From: Ascarosepion bandense
Taxonomy: Eukaryota > Mollusca > Cephalopoda > Sepiida > Sepiidae
Assembly (NCBI GenBank): GCA_037127315.1
Contig: JBBBDQ010000442.1
Coordinates: forward strand, 1,267,501-1,331,500
Direction of reading: 5' to 3'
Length of the DNA stretch: 64,000 bases
A program made the translations under genes and the position numbers. Shown here one piece after another: positions 42,505-53,915 of this stretch. Every line of letters begins with the position of its first letter. The first letter of the stretch is position 1. The notes below the pieces were generated by a model that saw only the letters and a list, made by a program, of their open reading frames with translations, was not told the DNA's origin and searched no databases.

Positions 42505-45500
42505 CGACGATCATAAAGTGAGCTCGGTGTGCCAAGAACCACCATGCAACGATCATCATGTGAGCTCGGTGTTCCAAAAACCACCATGCAACGATCATCA
42601 TGTGAGATCGGTGTCCCAAGAACCACCATGCGCTCTATCATCAAATGAGCTCGGTGTTCCAAGAACCACCATGCAACGATCATCAAGTGAGCTCGGTGTT
42701 CCAAGAACCACCATGCAACGATCATCAAGTGAGCTCGGTGTTCCAAGAACCACCATGCAACGATCATCAAGTGAGCTCGGTGTTCCAAGAACCACCATGC
42801 AACGATCATCAAATGAGCTCGGTGTTCCAAGAACCACCATGCAACGATCATCAAGTGAGCTCGGTGTTCCAAGAACCACCATGCAACGATCATCAAGTGA
42901 GCTCGGTGTTCCAAGAACCACCATGCAACGATCATCAAGTGAGCTCTGTGTCCCAAGAACCACCATGCGCCGTATCATCAAATGAGCTCGGTGTCCCAAG
43001 AACCACCATTCGACGATCATCAAGTCTGCTCGGTGTCCCAAGTACCACCATTCGACGTTCATCAAGTGAGCTCGGTGTCCCAAGAACCACCATGCGACGA
43101 TTATCAAGTGAGCTCGGTGTCCCAAGAACCACCATTCGACGATCATCAAGTCTGCTCGGTGTCCCAAGTACCACCATTCGACGTTCATCAAGTGAGCTCG
43201 GTGTCCCAAGAACCACCATGCGCCGTATCATCAAGTGAGCTCGGTGTCCCAAGAACCACCACGCGCCGTATCATCAAATGAGCTCGGTGTCCCAAGAACC
43301 ACCATTCGACGATCATCAAGTCTGCTCGGTGTCCCAAGTACCACCATTCGACGTTCATCAAGTGAGCTCGGTGTCCCAAGAACCACCATGCGCCGTATCA
43401 TCAAATGAGCTCGGTGTCCCAAGAACCACCATTCGACGATCATCAAGTCTGCTCGGTGTCCCAAGAACCACCATGCGACGTTCATCAAGTGAGCTCGGTG
43501 TCCCAAGAACCACCATGCGCCGTATCATCAAATGAGCTCGGTGTCCCAAGAACCACCATTCGACGATCATCAAGTCTGCTCGGCGTCCCAAGAACCACCA
43601 TGCGACGTTCATCAAGTGAGCTCGGTGTCCCAAGAACCACCATGCGCCGTATCATCAAATGAGCTCGGTGTCCCAAGAACCACCATGCAACAATCATCAA
43701 GTGAGCTCGGTGTCCCAAGAACCACCATGCGCCGTATCATCAAATGAGCTCGGTGTCCCAAGAACCACCATTCGACGATCATCAAGTCTGCTCGGTGTCC
43801 CAAGAACCACCATGCGACGTTCATCAAGTGAGCTCTGTGTCCCAAGAACCACCATGCGCCGTATCATCAAATGAGCTCGGTGTCCCAAGAACCACCATTC
43901 GACGATCATCAAGTCTGCTCGGTGTCCCAAGAACCACCATTCGACGTTCATCAAGTGAGCTCGGTGTCCCAAGAACCACCATGCGACGATCATCAAGTGA
44001 GCTCGGTGTCCCAAGAACCACCATGCGACGTTCATCAAGTGAGCTCGGTGTCCCAAGAACCACCATGCGACGTTCATCAAGTGAGCTCGGTGTCCCAAGA
44101 ACCACCATGCGACGTTCATCAAATGAGCTCGGTGTCCCAAGAACCACCATTCGACGATCATCAAGTCTGCTCGGTGTCCCAAGAACCACCATGCGACGTT
44201 CATCAAGTGAGCTCGGTGTCCCAAGAACCACCATGCGACGTTCATCAAGTGAGCTCGGTGTCCCAAGAACCACCAAGCGCCGTATCATCAAATGAGCTCG
44301 GTGTCACCCAAGAACCACCATTCGACGATCATCAAGTCTGCTCGGTGTCCCAAGAACCACCATTCGACGTTCATCAAGTGAGCTCGGTGTCCCAAGAACC
44401 ACCATTCGACGATCATCAAGTCTGCTCGGTGTCCCAAGAACCACCATTCGACGATCATCAAGTGAGCTCGGTGTCCCAAGAACCACCATTCGACGATCAT
44501 CAAGTCTGCTCGGTGTCCCAAGAACCACCATGCGACGATCATCAAGTGAGCTCGGTGTCCCAAGAACCACCATTCGACGATCATCAAGTCTGCTCGGTGT
44601 CCCAAGAACCACCATTCGACGATCATCAAGTGAGCTCGGTGTCCCAAGAACCACCATTCGACGATCATCAAGTCTGCTCGGTGTCCCAAGAACCACCATT
44701 CGACGATCATCAAGTGAGCTCGGTGTCCCAAGAACCACCATTCGACGATCATCAAGTCTGCTCGGTGTCCCAAGAACCACCATTCGACCTTCATCAAGTG
44801 AGCTCGGTGTCCCAAGAACCACCATTCGACGATCATCAAGTGAGCTCGGTGTCCCAAGAACCACCATTCGACGATCATCAAGTCTGCTCGGTGTCCCAAG
44901 AACCACCATGCGACGTTCATCAAGTGAGCTCGGTGTCCCAAGAACCACCATTCGACGATCATCAAGTCTGCTCGGTGTCCCCAGAACCACCATGCGACGT
45001 TCATCAAGTGAGCTCGGTGTCCCAAGAACCACCATGCGACGTTCATCAAGTGAGCTCGGTGTCCCAAGAACCACCAAGCGCCGTATCATCAAATGAGCTC
45101 GGTGTCCCAAGAACCACCATTCGACGATCATCAAGTCTGCTCGGTGTCCCAAGAACCACCATGCGACGATCATCAAGTGAGCTCGGTGTCCCAAGAACCA
45201 CCATGCAACGATCATCAAGTGAGCTCGGTGTCCCAAGAACCACCATGCGACGATCATCAAGTGAGCTCTGTGTCCCAAGAACCACCATGCAACGATCATC
45301 AAATGAGCTCGGTGTCCCAAGAACCACCATGCGACGTTCATCAAGTGAGCTCGGTGTCCCAAGAACCACCATGCAACGATCATCAAGTGAGCTCGGTGTC
45401 CCAAGAACCACCATGCGACGATCATCAAGTGAGCTCGGTGTCCCAAGAACCACCATGCAACGATCATTAAGTGAGCTCGGTGTCCCAAGAACCACCATGC

Positions 45501-45678
45501 AACGATCATCAAATGAGCTCGGTGTCCCAAGAACCACCATTCGACGATCATCAAGTGAGCTCGGTGTCCCAAGAACCACCATGCAACGATCATCAAATGA
45601 GCTCGGTGTCCCAAGAACCACCATTCGACGATCATCAAGTGAGCTCGGTGTCCCAAGAACCACCATGCGCCGCATCAT
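42505..45678. repeat. 42-bp satellite encoding the transposase helix-turn-helix, about 75 units
   Basis: The unit gagctcggtgtcccaagaac / caccatgcgacgatcatcaa / gt is exactly 14 codons, SSSELGVPRTTMRR, the recognition-helix segment of the transposase around it. Three blocks differ in variants: 42505-42975 (gttcc, atgcaacg), 42976-45100 (gtccc, ttcgacg, ctgctcgg, with 43-bp units) and 45101-45678 (gtccc, atgcaacg). The 43-bp variant 'cgccgtatcatcaaat' adds one base, shifts frame and is followed by TGA in the transposase frame. Both strands hold long open frames because the 42-bp unit has no stop in most registers. Confidence 0.95.
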
Positions 45679-45996
45679 CAAAGCCGAAAGTTTTCATCCT
45701 TCTAAACTGCAACAGTTGAACAAGCCATATGAAGATGAATCAGACCGACGACTTCAGATGTTCACTTGGTTTTAAGATCACTTGATTCAGAATCCAAATT
45801 TTGTGAACCATACTGTTTTGTTCAGCGACGAAGCTAAGTTAATAAAGAAAACTGTCGTTATTATTCGCTCGAAAACCTGCATTGGATGGAACCTACTAAA
45901 GAACACTCATGTCCAAAAGTGGTAGTGTGGTGCGGACTTTGGAGGAGTCATGTTTTGGGCCCATTCTTTTTCAACGAGACTGTGACCGGCGAGTTA
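45679..45996 (+). pseudogene. transposase part after the 42-bp satellite
   Basis: From the last unit the frame continues MRRIIKAESFHPSKLQQLNK, PYEDESDRRLQMFTWF, a stop, then DHLIQNPNFVNHTVLFSDEA with the first catalytic Asp (FSDEAK). Frameshifted remains of a later segment (VVVWCGLW-like, about 45920-45950) follow. The frame is lost near 45996, before the second and third catalytic residues. It opens the 634-codon frame 43871-45775 that is mostly satellite. Confidence 0.8.
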
Positions 45997-46382
45997 TGAG
46001 TTCAATACCAGGCTACAGCAGTGGTGAAAAAGTAACTTACAGGGTTAGAGGGAGATAGCACATGGCTTCTAGAAGAGGCATTAGGAAAAAGTATTGAGTT
46101 CATACACCCCAGTGAATATAATAACGGATCCTGCTCGAAATTCTTAGCAACTAAAGAGGACCGTAGCGTAGAACGGCCGAAACGTCGTACAAATGGCAAC
46201 AAAGATGAGGACATTAGTATGAATAATGTAACGACTGTAAATTAAACAGTATATTTATTTATATCTACTGGCTTGAAATCTTGTCAGGAAAATATGCAAC
46301 CTTCGACAGGATACGAACCTGTGTCTCCTAAAAGAAATTGTGAATATTTTTAATGAATACTCGTATTTGAGTAAATACTCTG

Positions 46383-46384
<2 letters not shown>
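45997..46384. other. unassigned repeat-like sequence
   Basis: No gene. It contains the hammerhead-like motif at 46151 and, near 46305-46330, a minus-strand SINE-C-like B-box region (ggatacgaacctgtgtctcc). Confidence 0.4.
46151..46187 (+). ncRNA. hammerhead-like fossil
   Basis: CUAAAGA (core changed at two positions), stem II GGaCCGU-loop-ACGGCC, GAAA, C and GUC. Stem II is strong, while stem III and stem I are poor. Confidence 0.3.

Positions 46385-46431
<47 letters not shown>
46385..46431. repeat. (ATT)n microsatellite, 3' tail of LINE-D
   Basis: Pure ATT on plus, TAA on minus, directly at the 3' end of the minus-strand LINE-D. Confidence 0.97.
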
Positions 46432-47690
46432 GTCATTTTTCATCATAATTCGATTTCTGCTATGGTCGCACTACCTACCAAGTCTGCGGAAAGACCTAAG
46501 GCAGGCCATGGTGTGTTGTTATGGCTCTATTTCATGTTTTTTCTATCTCCCCTAACATCCCTAGCGTTACATAGACAAAATTCTCCTTAGTGTGTGGGCT
46601 GTACTTAATAAGACAATTTTTTGTATATCTCTTAAGCTGAAGTATCCAGGGATTCTTTCAATGCGTTGTTTTGTTCCATTTTTTATCATTCCAAGTGCAC
46701 CTACTACCACTGGTACAATTCTTGTTTTCAATTTTCACATTTTTTAATTTCAATTTCCAGGTCTTTATATTTTGACAGTTTTTCGAATTCCTTGGTTGCT
46801 ATATTACAATCCGCTAGACAAGCCATATCAAGTATTAGCAATATTTTTTCTTTTTGGTTTTTAACAATAATGTCCGGCCTATTTGCTTCAATTTTTCTTT
46901 CTGTGTAGATGGTGTAATCACATAGAATGGTGACATCTTCTATTTCTGTAACCGGTACTGGGTGATGTTCATACCAGTGTTTGTTTACATATTTTCCTTA
47001 GTGTTTGCACATTGTCTATTGTAAATATTATCTCACTCTATCGTGACGATTTTTATATTCATTTGGGACAAGTACAGAACATCCTGAGATTAGGTGGTCT
47101 ATTGTTTCTTGGTGTTTATCACAGAACCTGCATTTTGGTTCCATATTATTATGTATAATATTTGCCTGAAAGTGTCTAGTGAAAAGACTTTGAATAAAGC
47201 TTTCAGTCTCAGACTTTAATCCAGATGCACGTAACCATTGATGAATATTAACTTTATCAACATTGTGTTTATTAGCACGTTCTGGATATTGGCCATGCAG
47301 AGGTTTGTCTTGCCAGCGTTGTTTCATCTGTTCAAGAGCTTTATCCTTGGCTTTCTTTTTCATATTTTTTCCCCTCAATAGTTGGTTCTTGGCTTCTGTT
47401 TTGCATTTCTACAGAATCTACTAAATGTAAAGCTTGTTTGTATTTACTGCTTTCTTTCATTATTAAATATTTTTTTCTGTTTTCGTGTTGTTTGACTAAT
47501 TGTATCATCCAGTCCTTTGTTATTTCTATGTATGTTAGTAAACCAATAGTTGTTGTCTTGTATGACAATTCTCGCTGAATACGACCTCTTCCTTCTTCTT
47601 TACGGGGTATGTATAGACGGTCTACATCAGCCTTGGGATGATGGATCTTATGCTTAGAAAGAAGCTTTCTTGTCTTAGAATCCATTTATT
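46432..47690 (-). pseudogene. LINE-D: R4/Dong-like non-LTR element, C-terminal half
   Basis: Frame 47685-47341 reads MDSKTRKLLSKHKIHHPKAD, VDRLYIPRKEEGRGRIQREL; frame 47378-47028 continues QRWQDKPLHGQYPERANK and HQWLRASGLKSETESFIQSL. Then comes the zinc-binding CRFCDKHQETIDHLISGC (C-x2-C-x7-H-x4-C) and, frameshifted, the restriction-like endonuclease ANRPDIIVKNQKEKILLILD (RPD-x14-D) and KLSKYKDLEIEI. It ends LRRILSM with a stop at about 46566. This endonuclease replaces the APE type of LINE-J. The polymerase core is missing, and the 5' end stops in a TAA/TTA microsatellite. Confidence 0.85.
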
Positions 47691-47692
47691 TT

Positions 47693-47693
<1 letters not shown>

Positions 47694-47746
<53 letters not shown>

Positions 47747-47772
47747 TATTATTATTATTATTATTATTATTT
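47694..47772. repeat. (TAA)n(TTA)n microsatellite
   Basis: TAA for about 50 bp turning into ATT for about 25 bp, at the 5' boundary of LINE-D. Confidence 0.97.
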
Positions 47773-48145
47773 TATTTTATTTTATTTTATTTTAACTGCA
47801 TATTTATTTATAAGTACGGGATTGAATAACCGAAAAATCTTAAATAAAAAATATGGTATTTAATAATATTGCTCATAGAAAATTCGTCCTGTTTATAATT
47901 GCTGTGCACCTGGTTGCAATAAATTATGTTAATGTTTTGTTGCGTTATAGTTTTATTACTAGTGCCGTGTATTTGATGAAAGAATAATTTTATTTGTCTG
48001 TCAGTGATGTAGTTGAGAAAATTATTTTTGACTAGTGTTTGTTTTATGTGTCTCAGTTCGCTGAGAAATATTCCACGAGTAATAAAATTATAACACAACA
48101 AATCACCAACATATTAATTTATTACAACCAGATAACACATGACTC
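47773..48145. other. no gene seen
   Basis: AT-rich, with a (TTTTA)n start. A 97-codon minus frame at 47808-48101 has no recognisable domain. Confidence 0.45.
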
Positions 48146-48159
48146 AATAAATCCCGGGC

Positions 48160-49605
48160 TTGACTAATAAAACAACAACTTTTAGGCAAAATTCGACTTT
48201 ATTCATCAACATAGTCTCTTTCTAGGGTGATACACAGATTCCAACGCTTCTCTAACGATTCGATGTCTTTTTTTGTAGAACGGTTTGACTTTGGCCTCAA
48301 AATACGACTCAGTTTCCTATATTACTTCTTCAATAGAGCCAAATCTCTTTCCCCGGAGCATTCTTTTGAGATCTTCAAACACCCAGTAGTTGCTGGGGCT
48401 AGATCTTGTGAAAAGTGTAAATGAGAAGTGCAGTTTATGTAGTTTTATCATCGTTTCGACCGACTAGTGACAGTGTGTTGTCTTGGTGAAAGATTACATT
48501 TTTCTTCTTCATTTGTGGCCGATTTTGACGTCTTCTTCCTTCAAGCGCACCAATAATGCTATATAATATTTGCTATTGATGGTTCTTCCTTTCTCAAGGT
48601 AATCGATGTACAAAATACTTTGCGAATTCTAAAATACGGAGACTAAAACCTTGCCTGCTGCTGTTTGCGTCTTTAGTCGCTTTGGATGGCTTTCATCTGC
48701 TGCTGTTCACTCTGCTGACTGCCGATTTGACCCCGGATTGAAGTGGTGTATCCATGTTTTATCCATTGTCTCAAACATTCCATCTTGTTGTGTTGAAACA
48801 GTTGCAAACAGCGGCATCCACTTTGAATACAACTTTCACATTGATAAATATTCATGCAAAATGGTGAATACACTGCCTTTTAATATGTTCAACTCCTCTT
48901 CTATTTCACGCAACTTCAATTTACGATCAGCCAAAACTAGTTTGTGGACTTTTATTTTTTAAATCATTTCACCCCAAGCAAGGCATTCCACTGCCACTAT
49001 AGAGCAGGGAGTTACATAGGGGAAGGTGCTGAGAGAGTGATTAGATATAGGAAATGTCAGAAGGAGGGTGATATACGGGTAAGGATGTACTTAGGAAGAG
49101 TGTTTGAGAAAACGGGTGCGAGTTAGAGTGTTAGGAGGTGTCTATTAACCTTACATTTAAACTCCTGGAGATTGTAGCTGTCGGGAAAGCAAGTATGTGG
49201 AAGAGAATTCCATAGGCGGGAAGTGCGAGAAAAGAAGCTGTTGGAGTAGAAATTACGGTTGCATTTTATCGGTTTCACTGTAAAAGAGTAGGGCCTAGTT
49301 GCTAATCTAGTATCTCGTGCAAATTCGTACCTAGGGGGTACCAGTGATCTAAGTTCATCGGAGCAGAAACCGTGAAAGTATTTGATGTTTTTTGAGACAA
49401 TTGCTGATTTGGGGCGACCTGAGCGTCAGCATCCTTTGTGCGTGTACGACCGCATTAAAATCAACATACCACATTGTAACCGTTGTTTCCGACGCAGCAG
49501 AGTCCGAACAACACTTATCAATCCATTGCTTTGCTTGAACAGTATTTTTTCCATCAGAAAGCAATGCTTTATCAACACACGAAATTTAAATTTTTCCATT
49601 TTTTT
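48160..49605 (-). pseudogene. mariner transposase split by LINE-J
   Basis: The N-terminus MEKFKFRVLIKHCFLMEK starts near 49601, then after a frameshift KQWIDKCCSDSAASETTVTM (to 49385). After the LINE-J insertion the protein resumes with LADRKLKLREIEEELN, later MDKTWIHHF (first catalytic Asp), VIFHQDNT (second) and SSPSNYWVFEDLKRML (third Asp changed to Asn), and KRWNLCITLERDYVDE near 48215. Multiple stops and frameshifts are present. Full family length is about 345 residues, and most of that is traceable. Confidence 0.85.
48957..49384 (-). mobile_element. LINE-J insertion inside mariner
   Basis: Begins at the left with an A/T-rich tail and 'atcatttcaccccaagcaag'. The right part encodes the C-terminus (decayed SRLWNSLP, EFARDTRLATRP block) and ends inside HGFCSDEL. 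It belongs to the ARDTRLATRPHPF subfamily. Confidence 0.9.
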
Positions 49606-49830
49606 AATAATTTTCAACAGTAACTTTACTGTAATATTTAAACTAATAATCAGATTGGGCCCAAATTTTGTCACGTGCTATTTGAAGGTTAGTACCTTAA
49701 AAAAAATCATATGGGTTTATATTAGTGACGGAATGTATAAGCCAGGCCCGGGACTTATTGCGTGTTATACAGTAATTATAAGCAGGACGAATTTTCCACG
49801 AGAAATATTACTAAATACCATATTTCTGCG

Positions 49831-50084
49831 TAATGAAAGCTTTAAAACTAATCCATGATCCTGGAGCTCAGATTCCTGGTATTGATATCAAATAAGTCCT
49901 TTTCGTCGAAAACTGAATTTTGAAGGTTAAACAAGTCCTCTGAGTAAATGATATCATGGCTGAGACTAAGAGCTACAATTATACCTACTTAGAGCCAAAC
50001 CCGAAGCAAAAACTAAGATAAAAGGTCTGAAAAAATACAGACATACAGGCAAATAAACAGGCACACACACAAACACCTTGCCTT

Positions 50085-50116
<32 letters not shown>

Positions 50117-50432
50117 TATCGATTTTCTGCACTATTGTAAGAACTGCAACCTTTAAACTTCTGAATATCGTTCCTTATGTCTTTGTCTATGAGTGTATGA
50201 AATTTGATTAAAATCGGACCACTCCTTCTATAACCCGGTTTTTTCGATTATCGATTTTCGAGATTTATCGGGGGTATCTCGACACAAAACCTAGCTAAAA
50301 ACACTCGCAGACACTTATAGTACAACTATGCATATTTTCAAGAAAATCGGTTCAGCCGTTTCGGAGTCTTTCAGTAACGGACACACACACACACACAGAC
50401 ACAAAGTTCCATTTATAAATAAGTTTAGATAT
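49831..50432 (-). mobile_element. Helitron-like (HLE) repeat, end truncated
   Basis: 'taatgaaagctttaaaacta', 'ggctgagactaagagctaca', internal (TA)n at 50090-50116 and 'cggttcagccgtttcggagt' follow the 10-kb copy in reverse. The hairpin-CTAGT end is missing. Confidence 0.6.
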
Positions 50433-50997
50433 ATTTCAGAAAACGGAAAACTGCTAAAATTACCGTTACTAACCAAAATAACTCCAGCAAATTAAAACTA
50501 GCGATGACCAATATCGTGTACTAATTTCAATGCCCAGTACAAGACTGTGTTTCTTGTCACAAATCAATTACCTTATCGGACATAATACTACCTCTGTAAC
50601 CAATACACGATCGGTACGGTTTTTGACAACGACCACAGTAGTAAAATACTGTGGAGTTATCCACCGTGAGCCATTTGCGTCGTTGTCTAACCTCTACGAC
50701 GCGATGGACTCTTTCTCTTCATAGCTGTCTATCTCACTCGATCCCGGACAACTCCACCTCAATTCGTGACATGGATAGAAAATTCCATCATGGACGTTTT
50801 ACACTGATCCTCGAAGCAAAGATGGATTGTCCGAGGTTACACGTGCCCTTAGACAGTTCCTCATACAATATCTGTTTAATAATTCTAGAGTTTTGCACGC
50901 AACGAGCCTAAGCCACAAGAGACACCGAGACCGCGAGATGTGATACAGTGAAACGGTTAAATTAATGAAACAGCACTCAATACAACTTTAAGAAGTA
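50433..50997. other. unassigned, moderately GC-rich
   Basis: One plus-strand register near 50800-50910 reads TDPRSKDGLSEVTRALRQFL, which looks protein-like, but I cannot assign a family. 50935-50960 (gtgatacagtgaaacgg) resembles the SINE-A end. Confidence 0.3.
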
Positions 50998-51243
50998 GAA
51001 AATATATAAAAGTCAAGATGTTTGTGTGTGTGTCTGTTTATCTGCCTGTATGTCTGTATTTTTTTTTTCAGCCTTTCTATTTTAGTTTTTGCTTTGGGTT
51101 TGGCTCTAAGTAATTTGGTTTTAACTGGAAACAACCATTGCTTTTTAGTCTTTCGTGCCAACGTCCAAAGAGTCTGAGCTCCAGGACCACGGATTAGTTT
51201 TAAAGCTTTCATTACATCCGAGGAACGCCGGGCTATATTGCTA

Positions 51244-51292
<49 letters not shown>

Positions 51293-51419
51293 TGCGGTTG
51301 GTAAATTGTCGCAATTAGTTTATTATTTCAAATATTTTTTAGGCTGAGTCTGAGCTCCAGGACCATGGATTAGTTTTAAAGCTTTCATTACATCCGAGGA
51401 ACGCCGGGCTATATTGCTA

Positions 51420-51453
<34 letters not shown>

Positions 51454-51581
51454 GTGCGGTTGGTAAATTGTCGCAATTAGTTTATTATTTCAAATATTTT
51501 TTAGGCTGAGTCTGAGCTCCAGGACCATGGATTAGTTTTAAAGCTTTCATTACATCCGACGAACGCCGGGCTATATTGCTA

Positions 51582-51627
<46 letters not shown>

Positions 51628-51762
51628 GTGCGGTTGGTAAATTGTCGCAATTAGTTTATTATTTCAAATATTTTTTAGGCTGAGTCTGAGCTCCAGGACC
51701 ATGGATTAGTTTTAAAGCTTTCATTACATCCGAGCCACGCCGGGCTATATTGCTAGTATATA
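50998..51762 (+). mobile_element. HLE tandem: four copies separated by (TA)n
   Basis: The first copy (50998-51245) keeps the longer body. Three short copies (about 51290-51420, 51452-51582, 51626-51757) each start 'gtgcggttggtaaattgtcg' and end 'gccgggctatattgctagt', about 130 bp, with (TA)n of 30-45 bp between. The short form seems to be a complete non-autonomous unit: hairpin GCGA/TCGC near one end and C(C)GGG near the other. Confidence 0.75.
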
Positions 51763-51769
51763 TATATAA

Positions 51770-51869
51770 TTGCGACAATTTACCAACCGCACCTTTACAA
51801 CCCGATTGCTTTTTTAGCCAGGTTTCAAATCCGACTGAATTGGCGTCAGTCGGCGATTCTACCTTAACC

Positions 51870-51870
<1 letters not shown>
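51770..51870 (-). mobile_element. HLE end and SINE-A fragment
   Basis: 'attgcgacaatttaccaacc' is an HLE end. From about 51797 'cccgattgcttttttagcca' to 'gtcggcgattctacctt' is a minus SINE-A head. A (TA)n of 50 bp follows. Confidence 0.6.
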
Positions 51871-51921
<51 letters not shown>

Positions 51922-52082
51922 TATGCAGGTTTAATTAAAAATGACAGACAAGTTATTATACTTAATTTTCTTCTGTAATTTATCATGTCATTTTATTCCT
52001 ATTTTTCTCTTAAGGACATAAATTGTATAGAAATTTTCCAAATGTTTTGTTTAATATATATAAATTAATCGCAAACTGTTCA

Positions 52083-52092
52083 TATCTATCTG

Positions 52093-52136
<44 letters not shown>

Positions 52137-52202
52137 AGTCTGTTCATATCTCTCTTTCTGAGTCTGTTAATATCTATCTACCTATTTACCTAAGGCTATT
52201 AA

Positions 52203-52298
<96 letters not shown>

Positions 52299-52364
52299 AG
52301 TCTGTTAATATCTATCTACCTACCTATCTTTATTAATATCTATCTACTACCTATCTTTGTGAAG

Positions 52365-52425
<61 letters not shown>

Positions 52426-52494
52426 AGTCTGTTCATATCTCTCTTTCTGAGTCTGTTAATATCTATCTACCTATTTATCTAAGGCTATTAATAT

Positions 52495-52555
<61 letters not shown>

Positions 52556-52616
52556 GTTAATATCTATCTACCTACCTATCTTTATTAATATCTATCTACT
52601 ACCTATCTTTGTGAAG

Positions 52617-52648
<32 letters not shown>

Positions 52649-52668
52649 CATCTATCTCAGTCTGTTCA

Positions 52669-52713
<45 letters not shown>

Positions 52714-52750
52714 CAGTCTGTTCATATCTATCTATCTATCTATCTATCTA
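52083..52750. repeat. compound (ATCT)n array with a roughly 295-bp duplication
   Basis: ATCT tracts alternate with (TA)n and the insert 'gtctgttcatatctctcttt'. The block 52135-52370 recurs at about 52430-52660. Frames such as YLSIYLSIYLSI are translated repeat. Confidence 0.92.
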
Positions 52751-53138
52751 TGCTAACCCTGTAGCTATGTCAGTCTGTCTGTCTATCCGTCTAACCACTA
52801 ATATTCGTATTTTGCAGAAAGAAAACATAAACATTACCCACCCCAGGCAGACATATCGATGACGCAGTATTAATATTTCATACTGTCTGTTCTTCTTGTG
52901 ATTACCATTTACAAAGAATCGCCCGACTGTTTAGATAGACACGCTGTGAACAATAACCATGTAAGAATAATATAAACCAAAGTTTTTATTTATCGACAGA
53001 TGCAAAGTCAAACGCCTCCTTCTTATGAAGCGTTATGGTTAACGTTAGGGTGAAACATAATCTGTCACCTTCTGGTGAATGAACAAATAGAATCTGATTA
53101 GCTAGGTCTAGGATATAAAGTGTTGACCAGTCCCACTC
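52751..53138. other. no gene seen
   Basis: Unassigned sequence after the ATCT array. Confidence 0.5.
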
Positions 53139-53915
53139 CACTCAGTAAGTCAAGTGCCATACGGGATACTCTCTTAGGCGATCATGTCTCGAAAGAGACA
53201 TGACTGACTAGGCAGAACAGTTTCTATCCTGCACTTTAAACTATAGCTGAAAAAAAGAGTAGATGGATTGTGTTAATATGTAGTAATTATTGGGGGACCA
53301 GTTTAATACTTAATAACAATTGAAAACTGACCCCCCAATTATTTTCCCAGTTGAATCTTTACTTATGTTTCCAACTATTATCTTCATTCAGTCACTTAAA
53401 TGCCATACGTGATACACGCTTTGGGCGATCATGTCTTGAAAGAGACATCAATGACTAGGCGGAAGATTTTCTATCCTGCTCTTTAAGCTATAGCTGAAGG
53501 GAGAAAAAACGGATTGTATTAATAAGTAGTAATTAGTGGGGGGACCAGTTTATTACTTAATAACAATTGAAAACTGATCCCCCAATTATTTGCCCAGTTG
53601 AATCTTTACTTATGTTTCCAACTATTATCTTCATTCAGTCACTTAAATGCCATACGTGATACACACTTGGGCGATCATGTCTCGAAAAAGACATGACTGA
53701 CTGGGTAGAAGTTTTCCCGTAGTAGGTTGCTATTACTTTCTGCGGTAGACTGGTTGCCGACCAAAGCTATAGAACCCAAACTGTCCTGCTATTTTACCCA
53801 TAGGTGGAGTGAGAAGGAACGTATTAATACTTTTCCCAATTGTATTTGCGCGTTAGTGAATCTAAGGAATTCAACTGGGATTCGAACACGGCTCTCCGAT
53901 TTCCGAGCACCACAA
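53139..53915 (-). mobile_element. SINE-B/hairpin trimer
   Basis: Three minus SINE-B pieces (about 53139-53250, 53390-53490, 53630-53915) alternate with hairpins at 53289-53338 and 53536-53584, spaced about 247 bp. Only the last piece keeps the tRNA-like head, at its right end. Confidence 0.8.

Noticed and set aside
42505..45678. CRISPR-like regular repeats
   Set aside because: Units are contiguous with no unique spacers, they encode a transposase segment, and the surrounding DNA is eukaryotic.
43697..45681. Long minus-strand frames rich in GHRAHLMIVAWWFL
   Set aside because: Shadow translations of the 42-bp satellite; no start context, and the same peptide repeats in other frames.
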